This document shows, one piece after another, positions 7,713 to 18,418 of a stretch of DNA of 64,000 bases. The translations under genes and the position numbers were made by a program. Source of the stretch: Desulfosporosinus sp. (lineage in GTDB: Bacteria; Bacillota; Desulfitobacteriia; Desulfitobacteriales; Desulfitobacteriaceae); assembly GCA_031292055.1 (NCBI GenBank), contig JARLHV010000008.1, forward strand, positions 1 through 64,000. The letters run 5' to 3'. Each line of letters starts with the position of its first letter. The stretch's first letter is position 1. The notes beneath the pieces were generated by a model. The model ran no database searches. It was not told the origin of the DNA and saw nothing but the letters and a program-made list of their open reading frames with translations.

Positions 7713-7793
7713 ATTTCAGCGTTTCGCTTTGAGCAGATACTTAAAAGTTCTAACGCAAAGTATGTTTATAGATTAACGGCGACCCTCAAATGT

Positions 7794-7810
7794 GTTATAA
7801 TATGGTAAAA
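7794..7810 (+). promoter_or_regulatory. Promoter -10 block of the second Uma2 gene
   Basis: Identical 17-mer to 2597-2613 (minus strand). TATAAT is at 7796-7801, about 64 bases before the start codon. No convincing -35 box is seen. Confidence 0.6.
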
Positions 7811-7864
7811 AAATAATGATAATCTTAGATAATCGAATATTTGATATTATGGGGGCGAGTTTTA

Positions 7865-8446
7865 ATGTCAATACTTCAGCATAGTAGTGATAAAAAATAT
7901 ACCTATGCAGATTATCTTACCTGGACTGATGGAGAAAGGTGGGAAATAATTGATGGCGTGCCCTATATGCAATCTGCTCCTACATGGCAGCATCAAGCAA
8001 TATCAAGTGAACTTATGTTGCAATTTGGTGAATACTTACGGAATAAGCCCTGTAGAATTTTTTCTTCGCCCTTCGACTTAAGGATACCTGAATTAAATGA
8101 AGAAGACGAAGAAACAACGTTTGTATGTCAGCCTGATCTTATAGTCATTTGTGATAAAGCTGGTTTAAAAGGTACAGGGTATTATGGTACTCCCACCCTG
8201 ATTATTGAAATATCATCTCCTTCAACGGCAAGGACAGACAAGCTTTTGAAGTTTAATAAATTTGAAAAGGCCGGGGTTAAAGAGTATTGGATCATTGAAC
8301 CAGATGGTAAGTTCGTGAGCGTGTTTACTTTACAGAACAATAAGCGCTATGGACGGCCAGATGTATATTCCGATGAAGAAAAAATAAACGTGAGCGCCTT
8401 ACCAGACATGATAATTGATCTTAATCCGGTTTTTGCAGCTCTGTAA
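7865..8446 (+). CDS. Uma2 family endonuclease-like protein
   Basis: A 193-residue Uma2/DUF820 protein, a paralogue of the one at 1984-2565. It keeps the expected motifs: RWEIIDGVPYM, QPDLIVICD, TLIIEISSPST and GVKEYWIIEPDG. Protein identity with its paralogue is moderate, although the promoter core is identical. The ATG at 7865 follows GGGGGCGAG. A strong two-way terminator lies downstream at 8496. A short Uma2-like tail also occurs at 54637-54717. The role is unproven; DNA processing is the usual guess from the fold. Confidence 0.85.
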   Translation: MSILQHSSDKKYTYADYLTWTDGERWEIIDGVPYMQSAPTWQHQAISSELMLQFGEYLRNKPCRIFSSPFDLRIPELNEEDEETTFVCQPDLIVICDKAGLKGTGYYGTPTLIIEISSPSTARTDKLLKFNKFEKAGVKEYWIIEPDGKFVSVFTLQNNKRYGRPDVYSDEEKINVSALPDMIIDLNPVFAAL

Positions 8447-8495
8447 AATGAACTAATAGATGGCGGGGCGGCCGAATTTCCCTATAATCGTAAAA

Positions 8496-8537
8496 GAAAA
8501 GGCTGGAGCATATCACAAATATGCTTCCAGCCTTTTC
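8496..8537. terminator. Two-way hairpin terminator
   Basis: GAAAAGGCTGGA-GCATAT pairs with ATATGC-TTCCAGCCTTTTC around a short loop, with one bulged base. The A-run before and T-run after the stem allow termination from both sides. Confidence 0.8.
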
Positions 8538-8685
8538 TCCGGTTTGGTTATCGGAAATAAGTTCAAGTAGAGTCGAACTTATCGGACATGGGTGCGAATT
8601 GAGATGGCATAAGGTTTTAAGCCAGGAGTGTGCATGTTATAATGGGAAGAAGAAGTACAAGCTTCTTTATAAGGAGGGCTTTTTC

Positions 8686-8916
8686 ATGCCAAAACTCTAT
8701 AAATTTCTATTGTCCCTTGTAATGCTATTTATCATCGTATCAATTATAGTTTTTTCGTTTACAATCATTTTGGTGGGAATAGCAATTGCTAGTTTATTTG
8801 GAGTTTACCGTTATTACTTCGCGAAAACGAGAACAACAAAAAAATTCACAACTAAGCCGAAAGGGTACACTTCTGTAGAAGTGGTCGATATAAGGCACAT
8901 TCATGAAAATAACTAG
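8686..8916 (+). CDS. Small membrane protein, unknown function
   Basis: A 76-residue protein with one or two hydrophobic helices (residues about 7-40: FLLSLVMLFIIVSIIVFSF and then a Gly/Ala-containing stretch), followed by a basic tail with TRTTKKFTTKPKGY and a closing VDIRHIHENN. I do not recognise it. ATG 8686 has a strong AAGGAGGG site, and a TATAAT box lies at 8638-8643. A terminator overlaps its stop codon, so it is a single-gene unit. The start is preferred over an upstream in-frame extension because that extension runs through the terminator at 8496. Confidence 0.65.
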   Translation: MPKLYKFLLSLVMLFIIVSIIVFSFTIILVGIAIASLFGVYRYYFAKTRTTKKFTTKPKGYTSVEVVDIRHIHENN

Positions 8917-8937
8917 TCATGATGACTTGTTATTTTC
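8905..8937 (+). terminator. Hairpin terminator overlapping the stop codon
   Basis: GAAAATAAC-T-AGTCAT pairs with ATGACT-T-GTTATTTTC around a single G, then TTTC. The stop codon of the small membrane protein is inside the 5' arm. The rest of 8938-9119 shows no gene. Confidence 0.75.
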
Positions 8938-9119
8938 TTTCACATGCCTTACTGAAGTAGAATTCCGCTTAAGTGTTAAACCATTTTGTGGAGGTCAAGA
9001 ATTTCAAAAGGTATCGTTAAAAGAAACTACTGTCACTATTAAATAAGGTAGTTTACAGGTTATTTTTCGATGAAATAGAATTAATGTCATAACGCCAGTA
9101 GCGGAGGGGATTATTTTTA

Positions 9120-9611
9120 ATGGAAAATTTATGGGCTCCCTGGAGGTCAGCATATATCGGCAAACCCCAATCGGAATGCATATTTTGTGAGAAGCTAAAC
9201 TCTTCAGAGGATAAGGAAAACCTGGTTATTTACCGCGGCAACGAAACCTTTATTATCATGAACCTGTTTCCCTATAACGACGGTCACCTATTAATTGCTC
9301 CCAAGCGCCATGTGGGAGATATAGAGGAACTTTCCGATACAGAATTGTTGGAATTAACTAAAATGTCACAATTTATGGTACAGGCAATTCGTTTGGCCTT
9401 TGGTAATCCCCAGGGCTTTAATATTGGCATAAACTTGGGTAAGGTAGCAGGAGCAGGAATACCCGGACACCTGCACATCCACGTTGTACCCCGCTGGGAA
9501 GGAGACGCCACCTTTATGGCGGTAATTGGAGATACCAGGGTAATTTCAGAGGCGTTAGACCGTACTTACGAAAAGATAACCGGTGCTGTTGCCAGCTTGC
9601 TGAAGAAATAA
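9120..9611 (+). CDS. HIT-family nucleotide hydrolase/phosphorylase
   Basis: A 163-residue HIT protein of the diadenosine-tetraphosphate phosphorylase-like group. CIFCEK near residue 20 is half of a zinc site, NLFPYNDGHLLIAPKRH gives the substrate-binding strand, and GHLHIHVVPRW is the histidine triad whose middle His forms the nucleotidyl intermediate. It likely cleaves Ap4A or related dinucleotides or nucleoside phosphoramidates in the cytoplasm. ATG 9120 follows GGAGGGG by about 10 bases. The gene stands alone; the next gene is on the other strand. Confidence 0.85.
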   Translation: MENLWAPWRSAYIGKPQSECIFCEKLNSSEDKENLVIYRGNETFIIMNLFPYNDGHLLIAPKRHVGDIEELSDTELLELTKMSQFMVQAIRLAFGNPQGFNIGINLGKVAGAGIPGHLHIHVVPRWEGDATFMAVIGDTRVISEALDRTYEKITGAVASLLKK

Positions 9612-9664
9612 ATTTAAATTTAAAATTTTTGGGGGTTGCTATGGTACCGAGGGTGCGGAGCCCG

Positions 9665-10432
9665 CTACGCCCCTGAGAGGGCGGTGGATGTTGAGTCTAT
9701 AACTTCGAATGTTCTGTTATATTCTGTAGCGTAATCTTTTGCGGTTGAGGGATCATATCCTATAATCGTCGTTGCAGCAGGGATTGTGTCCGCATTATTA
9801 TCTATGGTTGTTGTTGCTGAGTTAATCGTAATGCTAATTAATCCTGTGCAACCATCAAAAGCTTCATCACCGATACTTGTTACTCCTTGCGGAATGCTGA
9901 TACTAGTTAAGTTTGTGCATTGGAAAAAAGTATAGTCGCCGATACTTGTTACTCCTTGTGGGATGCTTATACTGGTCAAGCCCGAGCAACCCACAAAAGC
10001 CTCGTCGCCGATACTGGTTATTCCCTCTGGAATGCTGATACTAGTTAAGCCTGAGCAACCATCGAAAGCAAGGAGTCCAATACTTGTTACTCCTTGTGGA
10101 ATACTAATACTAGTTAAGCTACTACAGCCGCTAAAAGCACCAATACAGATACTTGTCACGCCTTGCGGAATGTTAATACCAGTTACGCCTGTGCATTGGA
10201 AAAAGGCATTGTTGCCGATACTCGTGACAGGAACTCCATTTAATGTCTCTGGTATTGTAACAACTCCTCCAGCCCCTGTGTACCCCGTAATTTGGGCTTC
10301 GCTAGCTGATACAGTGTAAGTGTAATCTCCTTCCTGTTCTGCTTGTACTTGATTGCTACAACACAATAAAATAACTAGCATCATTATACCTACCAGGAAA
10401 GTAGTTGTTTTGTTAATTTTAAATAGTCTCAT
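9665..10432 (-). CDS. Secreted BspA-type leucine-rich-repeat protein
   Basis: A 255-residue protein with a Sec signal peptide (MRLFKINKTTTFLVGIMMLV..., cleavage near QVQA-EQ) and then about seven 23-residue LRR_5/BspA repeats of the form IPQGVTSIGDEAFDGCTGLT. It ends with a short TIIGYDPSTAKDYA segment and no anchor. Such proteins are exported and often bind surfaces or other proteins; the target is unknown. I choose ATG at 10432 (GGAG site) over an upstream in-frame ATG because the signal peptide then begins correctly. A longer paralogue is at 34056-35321. Confidence 0.85.
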   Translation of the reverse strand: MRLFKINKTTTFLVGIMMLVILLCCSNQVQAEQEGDYTYTVSASEAQITGYTGAGGVVTIPETLNGVPVTSIGNNAFFQCTGVTGINIPQGVTSICIGAFSGCSSLTSISIPQGVTSIGLLAFDGCSGLTSISIPEGITSIGDEAFVGCSGLTSISIPQGVTSIGDYTFFQCTNLTSISIPQGVTSIGDEAFDGCTGLISITINSATTTIDNNADTIPAATTIIGYDPSTAKDYATEYNRTFEVIDSTSTALSGA

Positions 10433-10840
10433 GATATATCTCCCTATTTCATACGTTTGTATTGACATACGAACAGACCCTTGTTAAACATACCCACTTC
10501 ATTTAATGACGTGCTCTGTGCTCGATTACATAGGCACAGATAACAGATACACTTTATATTCGTCATACACATAACATATTCCTTTTTGTCTAATGAACGA
10601 GAAAAAGATAATATATAACCTTACCTGTTAATCCTTTTTATTCCATTATATGCCATAAGCCTCTCGATTTATAGTATGCCTGTCTAAATTATGCGGTAAC
10701 TTATACGGTCAATGTTTTCAAGGGACATAGGAGTTCAGTAAGAAAACGATCTGAATAGCAGGAGATTTAATGCTTAAGGAGAATTAGAATTAGGTTGGGG
10801 TTGGTGGCTGAATTTTATGGAATCGAGAAGAGGGCTAGAA
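10433..10840. other. Intergenic region between divergent LRR and ruvB genes
   Basis: About 400 bases, AT-rich, with no convincing gene. It should hold two divergent promoters. TTGTCT at about 10587 with an AT-rich segment GATAATATATAA downstream is one weak possibility for ruvB. No ruvA or ruvC is present upstream of ruvB. Confidence 0.4.
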
Positions 10841-11878
10841 ATGGAAGAACGTCTGGTTGCGCCCCAAGAACAACTTACCGATCGCGAAGGGGAAGTACTT
10901 CGGCCAAATCGTATGAGTGATTATATTGGGCAGAGAAAAGTCAAAGAAAATCTGAGTATTTTTATTCAAGCTGCCTCTACTCGTGGAGAAGCACTGGATC
11001 ACGTCTTATTATATGGACCGCCCGGTTTAGGGAAAACGACACTTGCCAATATTATCGCCGCGGAAATGGGTGTCAGTATTCGCACCACTTCTGGTCCGGC
11101 GATTGAACGACCGGGGGATTTAGCGGCTATTCTTACGGCCTTAGAGCCTCGTGATGTGCTTTTTATCGATGAAATTCATCGCTTGAATTGTACGACCGAA
11201 GAAATCCTCTATTCAGCAATGGAAGATGGGTGTCTAGACATCGTGATCGGAAAAGGGCCAAGTGCTCGTTCAATTCGTTTGTCCCTGCCTCCGTTTACCT
11301 TGGTGGGAGCTACAACCCGCGCCGGACAGTTAACCTCACCCTTGCGTGATCGTTTTGGAGTTATTAGCCGTCTGGAATTCTATGAGGTCGAGGATTTAAA
11401 AGAAATTGTCCTTCGCGCAGCAAGTATTTTGAGATTGGATATAACTGATGACGGAGCAGAAGAAATTGCGCGCCGTTCTCGTGGTACGCCCAGAGTTGGT
11501 AATCGCTTGTTGAAACGAGTTCGGGATTTCGCTTTGGTTTGGGAGGATGGCGTGGTTACCCAAACAATAGCCCAAGAAGCACTAAATCGTTTGGAAGTTG
11601 ATCCACTAGGTTTGGATCAGATTGACCAGAAAGCGTTAAAGACCATTATTGAAACCTTTGCTGGGGGCCCGGTCGGTTTGGATACGCTCGCGGCAACTAT
11701 CGGTGAAGAGTCAGTAACCCTCGAAGATGTTGTCGAACCTTTTTTGCTCCAAATGGGATTTTTACAACGTACTCCTCGCGGACGGATGGCAACAGTAAAG
11801 GCTTATCAGCATATGGGATACTCTTTGCCCCAGGGTCGAGCGGACAGTGGACTTTTCTCGGAAGAGAAAGGAATTTAA
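10841..11878 (+). CDS. ruvB: Holliday junction branch-migration helicase RuvB
   Basis: A 345-residue AAA+ ATPase. [11 protein letters not shown] is Walker [10 protein letters not shown] Walker B, GATTRAG sensor 1, and [18 protein letters not shown] includes sensor 2. The C-terminal winged helix ([16 protein letters not shown], then PRGR) contacts DNA. With RuvA it drives branch migration of recombination intermediates. An in-frame ATG at 10817 is possible, but 10841 has the better ribosome site (AGAGGG) and gives the usual family N-terminus ([12 protein letters not shown]). It is separated from ruvA/ruvC, which often precede it in related bacteria. Confidence 0.95.
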   Translation: MEERLVAPQEQLTDREGEVLRPNRMSDYIGQRKVKENLSIFIQAASTRGEALDHVLLYGPPGLGKTTLANIIAAEMGVSIRTTSGPAIERPGDLAAILTALEPRDVLFIDEIHRLNCTTEEILYSAMEDGCLDIVIGKGPSARSIRLSLPPFTLVGATTRAGQLTSPLRDRFGVISRLEFYEVEDLKEIVLRAASILRLDITDDGAEEIARRSRGTPRVGNRLLKRVRDFALVWEDGVVTQTIAQEALNRLEVDPLGLDQIDQKALKTIIETFAGGPVGLDTLAATIGEESVTLEDVVEPFLLQMGFLQRTPRGRMATVKAYQHMGYSLPQGRADSGLFSEEKGI

Positions 11879-12046
11879 GTTGAGGTTTGCCGAGTTCCAT
11901 GAATTAGAGCGGTGCGCATTATACAAGTCAAGAATTGTTGCTTGAACTATGCCGAACTGTTCCTTGGATTGGTTCCGAAAGTATTATGAGCATATAAACG
12001 GAGAAAAAAGGGCAATCTGAACACAAGAAAGAGGGTGTGAAAGAGC

Positions 12047-13393
12047 ATGCTTCGGATTGTGTATCGATTCTCTTTTTTGTGCATAATTTTGTTTATACTT
12101 GTGCTGAGCCAGGCTACTCCCTGTCATGCTAATGAAATCTCTGTAGAGCTTGTCTGGAAATTAGGTCAGGCTGGGTGGGTTGAAATAGATGTTGTTCAGG
12201 GTGACTATCAACTCAGCCTGGATACCACGACTCGAACGTTTCCCGCGGGTTCTACCCTTCAGGTAGGCTGGGACGGTTGGGTTCCTGTTGTGCGGATAAA
12301 CCAGGAAGAATATCAAGTTTTTAAGGGGCCTGTTTTAGAATTGAAGGGGAATAATTCAGGTAGCCTGCGCGTTAAAACTCCGGAGGGTGAGGAGGCTGTT
12401 TATCGCGGGGGATTACAATTGAATTGGCAGAACAGCTATTGGCGGTTAATTAATCAAGTAGACAGTGAAGACTACCTTAAGGGGGTTGTGCCGATTGAAA
12501 TGAGCAATGATTGGGCTCGGGGAGGAATAGAAGCGCTTAAAGCTCAGGCCGTGGCGGCTCGGACCTTTCTGGTTAAACATACTAAGAATGGCAAAATAGG
12601 AATTACTGATTCTCCAGATATTGATCAGGCCTATGCGGGTAAGCTCGTAGAAGGGGAAGCTACAGCGGCGGTTGAGGCAACGCGAGGCCAAATTTTAGTC
12701 GATGATCAGAGCGGGCAACCGATCGAAGCGCTCTATTCTTCGCATAGTGGCGGATATACTGAAGACGCTAAAAATGTTTGGGGGAATGCAGATAGTCACA
12801 ATGTGTCCCATCTTGACCCTTTTTCAGCAGGCGTTGGTGGGGCGGCAAATCATTGGCGCTTTATTATCTCTGCTCCTGTGCTGGGTTCGACGTTCGGTTT
12901 GGGACCAGTGAGAAATATTGAGCTTGACAAATTACCCTCCGGTAGGGTAAAAAGTATAAGGTTGGAAGATGGATTCGGGCAGGTTCAGGTGGTTACAGGG
13001 CGGGCATTCGTTAAAGCGTTTTATCCTTTTGGGCAGCCGATTAGTACAGAGGCGTTTTTAGGTAGCCTGTTTGATGTTCAAGCGATCAAGCCAAGCCGCG
13101 ATTCGTTTGGGAAGTCCAGCTTATCTGTATTTCTCGGATCTCGCGAAGTACGCCGATATCCGGAATTTACAAAGTCGTCTCAGCAGGGACAAGGGCCGTT
13201 GCTCGCTAAGATTCTTAGTTCATCACTGGGAACGAGTGCGGATTCTCAGCCGTTTGGAGCCTTTGTCTTTGAGGGACGGGGTTGGGGTCATGGCGTGGGG
13301 ATGTCTCAATGGGGAGCTTATCATATGGCCCAAATAGGGTATAGTTATACACAAATATTGTCTTTTTATTATAAGAAAACTCTTGTTCAGTAA
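12047..13393 (+). CDS. SpoIID/LytB domain protein
   Basis: A 448-residue exported protein with a signal peptide (cleavage near PCHA-NE), an N-terminal beta-rich region of about 110 residues and then the SpoIID/LytB domain: [22 protein letters not shown] with the conserved Glu and Arg, then [17 protein letters not shown] and the closing [19 protein letters not shown]. SpoIID is the lytic transglycosylase that drives engulfment in sporulation; this product is a relative, with peptidoglycan cleavage likely. Its position between ruvB and queA is common in this lineage. Start ATG has GAGGGTG upstream. The stop overlaps an unused upstream frame of queA. Confidence 0.85.
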   Translation: MLRIVYRFSFLCIILFILVLSQATPCHANEISVELVWKLGQAGWVEIDVVQGDYQLSLDTTTRTFPAGSTLQVGWDGWVPVVRINQEEYQVFKGPVLELKGNNSGSLRVKTPEGEEAVYRGGLQLNWQNSYWRLINQVDSEDYLKGVVPIEMSNDWARGGIEALKAQAVAARTFLVKHTKNGKIGITDSPDIDQAYAGKLVEGEATAAVEATRGQILVDDQSGQPIEALYSSHSGGYTEDAKNVWGNADSHNVSHLDPFSAGVGGAANHWRFIISAPVLGSTFGLGPVRNIELDKLPSGRVKSIRLEDGFGQVQVVTGRAFVKAFYPFGQPISTEAFLGSLFDVQAIKPSRDSFGKSSLSVFLGSREVRRYPEFTKSSQQGQGPLLAKILSSSLGTSADSQPFGAFVFEGRGWGHGVGMSQWGAYHMAQIGYSYTQILSFYYKKTLVQ

Positions 13394-13446
13394 TGTTCAG
13401 AGAGCGTCAGTTACTTAGGTGCGATTTTAAAAAGGAGAATGATAGA

Positions 13447-14469
13447 TTGAACGTTGCGGATTTTGATTTTGATTTGCCGGAAACGTTGATTGCGCAACAC
13501 CCAGTGGAACCCCGGGATGCGTCCCGTTTAATGGTTGTCGATCGCGATAGTAAAAGGATAGAACATCATACGTTTCGAGATCTTGTGTCGCTTTTAAAAA
13601 CAGGGGATCTGCTTGTGCTTAATAACACTCGTGTTATTCCCGCACGTTTGATTGGGGAGAAAGAGGGTACTGAGGCTAAAATCGAAGTCCTACTTTTAAA
13701 AAGGCTCGAACTCGACGTATGGGAGGCTTTGGTTAAACCAGGAAAACGTCTTAAGCTGGGGCAGACAGTTGTCTTTGGTAAGGGAGTCTTGACTTGCGTT
13801 CTTCAGGATATTTTAGAAAATGGCAACCGGAGGATCAAGTTTACTTACTCTGGAATTTTTGAAACCCTATTGGATCAACTCGGACAGATGCCCCTGCCAC
13901 CATATATTACGGCCCAGTTGGAAGATCAAGAACGTTACCAGACGGTGTATGCCAAGGAACGAGGGTCTGTGGCCGCACCCACGGCAGGACTGCATTTTAC
14001 GCCAGAACTTCTGAGTGAACTCCAGAAGAAGGGCGTGGAAATTGTGGAGATTCTCCTTCACGTGGGCTTAGGAACCTTTCGCCCGGTTAAAGTGGAAGAT
14101 ATTCGTGAACATGCTATGCATTCGGAGTATTACCGTGTGGATGTGGATGCCGCAGAGCGAATTAATCGTGCCAAACAAGAAGGACGCCGAGTCATCGCAG
14201 TGGGAACAACCGCAGCCCGGACTTTAGAATCAGTGGGTGATCAGGGTAGAGTTGTACCAGGCGCTGGGTGGACGGATATTTTTATTTACCCAGGCTATTC
14301 GTTTCAGGTTGTGGATGCCCTTTTAACAAATTTTCACTTTCCTAAGTCAACCTTGCTTATGCTGGTGAGCGCTTTGGCGGGACGTGAATTTATTTTAGAA
14401 GCGTATGAGACAGCCGTTTTGGAGCGGTATCGATTCTACAGCTTTGGTGATGCCATGCTCATTCTATGA
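13447..14469 (+). CDS. queA: S-adenosylmethionine:tRNA ribosyltransferase-isomerase
   Basis: A 340-residue enzyme that transfers the ribosyl part of SAM to preQ1 in tRNA, forming epoxyqueuosine. Family blocks are clear: [14 protein letters not shown] at the N-terminus, [27 protein letters not shown], and [18 protein letters not shown] near the end. The TTG start at 13447 has AAGGAG at the right spacing and gives the usual length; the frame is open upstream to 13393 but would add 18 non-conserved residues. It is followed by tgt, the preceding step of the queuosine pathway. Confidence 0.95.
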   Translation: MNVADFDFDLPETLIAQHPVEPRDASRLMVVDRDSKRIEHHTFRDLVSLLKTGDLLVLNNTRVIPARLIGEKEGTEAKIEVLLLKRLELDVWEALVKPGKRLKLGQTVVFGKGVLTCVLQDILENGNRRIKFTYSGIFETLLDQLGQMPLPPYITAQLEDQERYQTVYAKERGSVAAPTAGLHFTPELLSELQKKGVEIVEILLHVGLGTFRPVKVEDIREHAMHSEYYRVDVDAAERINRAKQEGRRVIAVGTTAARTLESVGDQGRVVPGAGWTDIFIYPGYSFQVVDALLTNFHFPKSTLLMLVSALAGREFILEAYETAVLERYRFYSFGDAMLIL

Positions 14470-14513
14470 GAGGCGCGGAGTGAGAGAGTTAGACTTAGGA
14501 TAACGTGCCTTGA

Positions 14514-15668
<1,155 letters not shown>

Positions 15669-15850
15669 TAGAGGTCGGAAGCCCGATGTCTTCCGCAAAC
15701 AAGTAAACCCGGTTAGCCCTTGGATAAGTTTAACTTAAATTTCAGATGGATTTAATTCCATCAAGTAAGTTTTAATGGAATAATAGAGCAGGATTTTAGC
15801 CCTGATGTGGGGAATAGTTTTTTAGTGATAAAATTAAGGGGGATTTGAAC

Positions 15851-16195
15851 ATGTCTCAATCAACAATGTCCTTAGTCCTATACTTTGTAGTCTTTTTCGG
15901 TATTATGTACTTTCTCATGATCCGGCCGCAACAGAAGCAGGCCAAACAACGGCAGACGTTGCTCAGCAGTATTCGTGTAAGGGATCGAGTCGCCACAGCC
16001 GGCGGAATTTATGGCAAAATCACAAAAGTGAAGGACAATACTGTTATGCTGCTAATTGCAGATAAAGTAGAGGTCGAAGTGGCCAAATCCGGAATTTTGA
16101 GTGTGGAGAATCGTGATATCACCGAAAAGGATACTAAGAATGAAAAAAGTGTAAAGCTTAGTAAAGAAGAAACGGAAGTTAAACCGGAGTCTTAA
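15851..16195 (+). CDS. yajC: Sec translocase accessory subunit YajC
   Basis: A 114-residue protein with one N-terminal membrane helix (about residues 8-24, ending in the conserved FLMIRPQQKQ), a short beta domain (RVRDRVATAGGIYGKI) and a charged Lys/Glu tail. YajC associates with SecD and SecF to aid protein export. ATG 15851 follows AAGGGGGAT; an upstream TTG at 15845 is too near that site. secD and secF lie 1 kb downstream after a terminator and an HD gene, so they are not directly cotranscribed. Confidence 0.9.
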   Translation: MSQSTMSLVLYFVVFFGIMYFLMIRPQQKQAKQRQTLLSSIRVRDRVATAGGIYGKITKVKDNTVMLLIADKVEVEVAKSGILSVENRDITEKDTKNEKSVKLSKEETEVKPES

Positions 16196-16284
16196 ACTAA
16201 GGGTTTCAGAGACAGTTAAAAGCCTTACTCTATTTCTAGCCAAGCGTAAGTAGGTACATAGATAGTGAAGATAATTCTTCTTAA

Positions 16285-16314
16285 AAAAGCAAGTGGCACA
16301 TACCACTTGCTTTT
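16285..16314. terminator. Two-way terminator after yajC
   Basis: AAAAGCAAGTGG pairs perfectly with CCACTTGCTTTT around CACATA. The A and T flanks make it usable on both strands. Confidence 0.9.
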
Positions 16315-16418
16315 AAGATTAGCTTACGACAGAGAAAGAACAAAGCAAACGTTGGTGGACGACTTAGATGCGGTCGGAAGGAATTGCTAGCGGTTACGAA
16401 TTGCAGGAGGGGTATATA

Positions 16419-17081
16419 TTGAAAACGATCAACCTGGAAGCTATTAAAGCAGATGTTTATGTTCAAGCACTGATTGAAGCAGGAAACCGTCATCTCGCAG
16501 CTATCGGATATACAGAACATGGGCTTAGGCATGTGGGCCTGGTGGCCCATATTGCTTCAAATATCCTGGAGAAAATGGCGTATCCTGCAAGGGAGTGTGA
16601 ACTAGCAGCCATTGCGGGTTATTTACATGATATTGGCAATGCCGTTAATCGTGTTTCTCATGCCCAGACAGGGGCAATTATGGCGGCAGGAATTTTAGAA
16701 CGGCAGGGTATGCAGCCGGAGGATATTGCCAGCGTTATTGGCGCAATCGGTAATCATGACGAGCTGGATGGTAATCCGGTCAATAATATTTCGGCCGCCT
16801 TGATTCTGGCAGATAAATCAGACGTTCATCGTTCGCGAGTCCGTAATTCTGATCTGGTAACGTTTGATATTCATGACCGGGTCAATTATGCGGTCAAACG
16901 CTCCTTTCTGCGCGTCTATCCTAAAGAACGCATTGCTTTGGAACTCACGATTGACACTGAAATTTGTCCGGTTATGGAGTACTTTGAGATCTTCCTGGCG
17001 CGGATGCTTTTATGTCGCAAGGCAGCCGAATTTCTGCACACTAAATTCGAATTGAAGATTAACGACGTTAAATTGCTTTGA
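16419..17081 (+). CDS. HD-domain phosphohydrolase-like protein
   Basis: A 220-residue protein with an HD domain. TEHGLRHVGLVAHIA gives the first His, GYLHDIGNA the His-Asp pair, and later GNHDELDGN and ALILADKSDVHRSRVR the remaining metal ligands. Such proteins hydrolyse nucleotide or other phosphate esters; the substrate here is unknown. TTG 16419 has a perfect AGGAGGGG site and is preferred over an upstream ATG at 16368 in the same frame. It stands between a terminator and the secD promoter, so it is its own unit. Confidence 0.8.
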   Translation: MKTINLEAIKADVYVQALIEAGNRHLAAIGYTEHGLRHVGLVAHIASNILEKMAYPARECELAAIAGYLHDIGNAVNRVSHAQTGAIMAAGILERQGMQPEDIASVIGAIGNHDELDGNPVNNISAALILADKSDVHRSRVRNSDLVTFDIHDRVNYAVKRSFLRVYPKERIALELTIDTEICPVMEYFEIFLARMLLCRKAAEFLHTKFELKINDVKLL

Positions 17082-17101
17082 TGATCTGATCAAGGTCTTG
17101 A

Positions 17102-17131
17102 TTGACATTACAATCCAGAAGGTTTTATAAT
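17102..17131 (+). promoter_or_regulatory. Promoter of secDF
   Basis: TTGACA (17102-17107), an 18-base spacer and TATAAT (17126-17131): both boxes match the vegetative consensus. It is 49 bases before the secD start. Confidence 0.8.
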
Positions 17132-17179
17132 GAGGATTGGCATGGGCAAGTCCCATCATATTAAAAGGGAGGAAAGCAG

Positions 17180-18418
17180 ATGAGACGGGGAAACATCATC
17201 AAACTAGTGGCGCTTGTGCTACTTGTGGCGGCGGCCGTAGCACTATCGATTAAACCCCTTGTGGATCCCGTAAAGGGCATCCCGTTGGGACTTGACTTAC
17301 GCGGCGGAGTGCACTTGGTGTTACAAGCTGAACCGAATAAAAATGGCGCTCCGATTACTAACGATGATATGGACAAAGCCAAAGCAATTATCTCAAAGCG
17401 GGTCAATGATCTGGGGGTATCCGAACCGATTGTCCAAGCAGACTATGATAAGAAACGGTTGGTTATCGATTTAGCGGGGGTTTCTGACCCCGATAAAGCC
17501 GTCGATATCCTGAAGACTACGGCACAGTTAACGTTTAGGGATCCCAAGGGAGCGATTGTCCTACAAGGGGATGAACTAAGCGATGCCAAGGCAGGGCAGG
17601 ACTCAACCAATGCGGGTGCCTTTGTCGTTAACTTAACATTCTCATCCGACGGTGCCAAAAAGTTTGGAGATTTAACAACTAAGTATATTGGGCAAAGAAT
17701 TGGTATTTATCTGGATGATAAAGTTTTGACGAATCCAACGGTAAACACGCCCATTCTCAACGGTCAAGCGGAGATCACGGGTTATGCGACGTTGGAAGAC
17801 GCCGCCAATAGTGCCGTACTCATGCGTTCCGGCTCGTTGCCTGTCAGTATGACTATTGCTGAGAAGCGTCAGGTAGGAGCATCGTTGGGGAGTGATTCTT
17901 TACACAAAAGCATTATGGCTGGACTTTACGGTCTAATCTTTATATTTCTCTTTATGCTTGTTTTCTATCACTTACCGGGGGTTGTGGCAGATTTCTCGTT
18001 GATCGTGTATGGCCTGATTGTTCTGTGGATTTTTTATATGTTTCGAGTGGTTCTAACGCTGCCGGGCATCGCCGGTTTCATCCTCTCGATAGGGATGGCT
18101 GTGGACTTTAATATCATTATCTATGAGCGGGTTAAAGAGGAAGTTCGGGCAGGAAAATCCTTACGGGCTGGGGTAGAATCTGGGTTTAGCCGGGCCTTCA
18201 TTACGGTTATTGATGCTCACGTGACGACGTTTATTGCCGCCATGACCCTTTATTACTTTGGCAGCGGTTCCATCAGAGGGTTTGCTCTAACCTTAGGTGT
18301 CGGGATCATAGCTAGCTTGTTTACCGCGATTACGTTTACACGGCTTGTGTTACGTTTAATTGTGGGAATCAGCGCAAAAATGAAGACAACATGGTTTGGC
18401 GTTAGGAGGGAGGTATAA
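17180..18418 (+). CDS. secD: Protein translocase subunit SecD
   Basis: A 412-residue membrane protein: TM1 at residues about 7-24, the DLRGGVHLVLQ motif, a large extracellular domain (P1), then TM2-6 from about residue 235 with GMAVDFNIIIYERVKEE (the conserved TM4 region). SecDF uses the proton-motive force to pull exported proteins through the Sec channel. ATG follows GGGAGG. The stop codon overlaps the secF start (TAATG), which implies translational coupling. Confidence 0.95.
   Translation: MRRGNIIKLVALVLLVAAAVALSIKPLVDPVKGIPLGLDLRGGVHLVLQAEPNKNGAPITNDDMDKAKAIISKRVNDLGVSEPIVQADYDKKRLVIDLAGVSDPDKAVDILKTTAQLTFRDPKGAIVLQGDELSDAKAGQDSTNAGAFVVNLTFSSDGAKKFGDLTTKYIGQRIGIYLDDKVLTNPTVNTPILNGQAEITGYATLEDAANSAVLMRSGSLPVSMTIAEKRQVGASLGSDSLHKSIMAGLYGLIFIFLFMLVFYHLPGVVADFSLIVYGLIVLWIFYMFRVVLTLPGIAGFILSIGMAVDFNIIIYERVKEEVRAGKSLRAGVESGFSRAFITVIDAHVTTFIAAMTLYYFGSGSIRGFALTLGVGIIASLFTAITFTRLVLRLIVGISAKMKTTWFGVRREV

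Noticed and set aside
8496..8685. Longer version of the small membrane protein starting at 8521
   Set aside because: That extension is read through a strong terminator hairpin and lacks a ribosome site; 8686 has a consensus one.
9963..10319. 118-codon plus-strand frame opposite the LRR gene
   Set aside because: Its repeats simply mirror the LRR repeats on the other strand.
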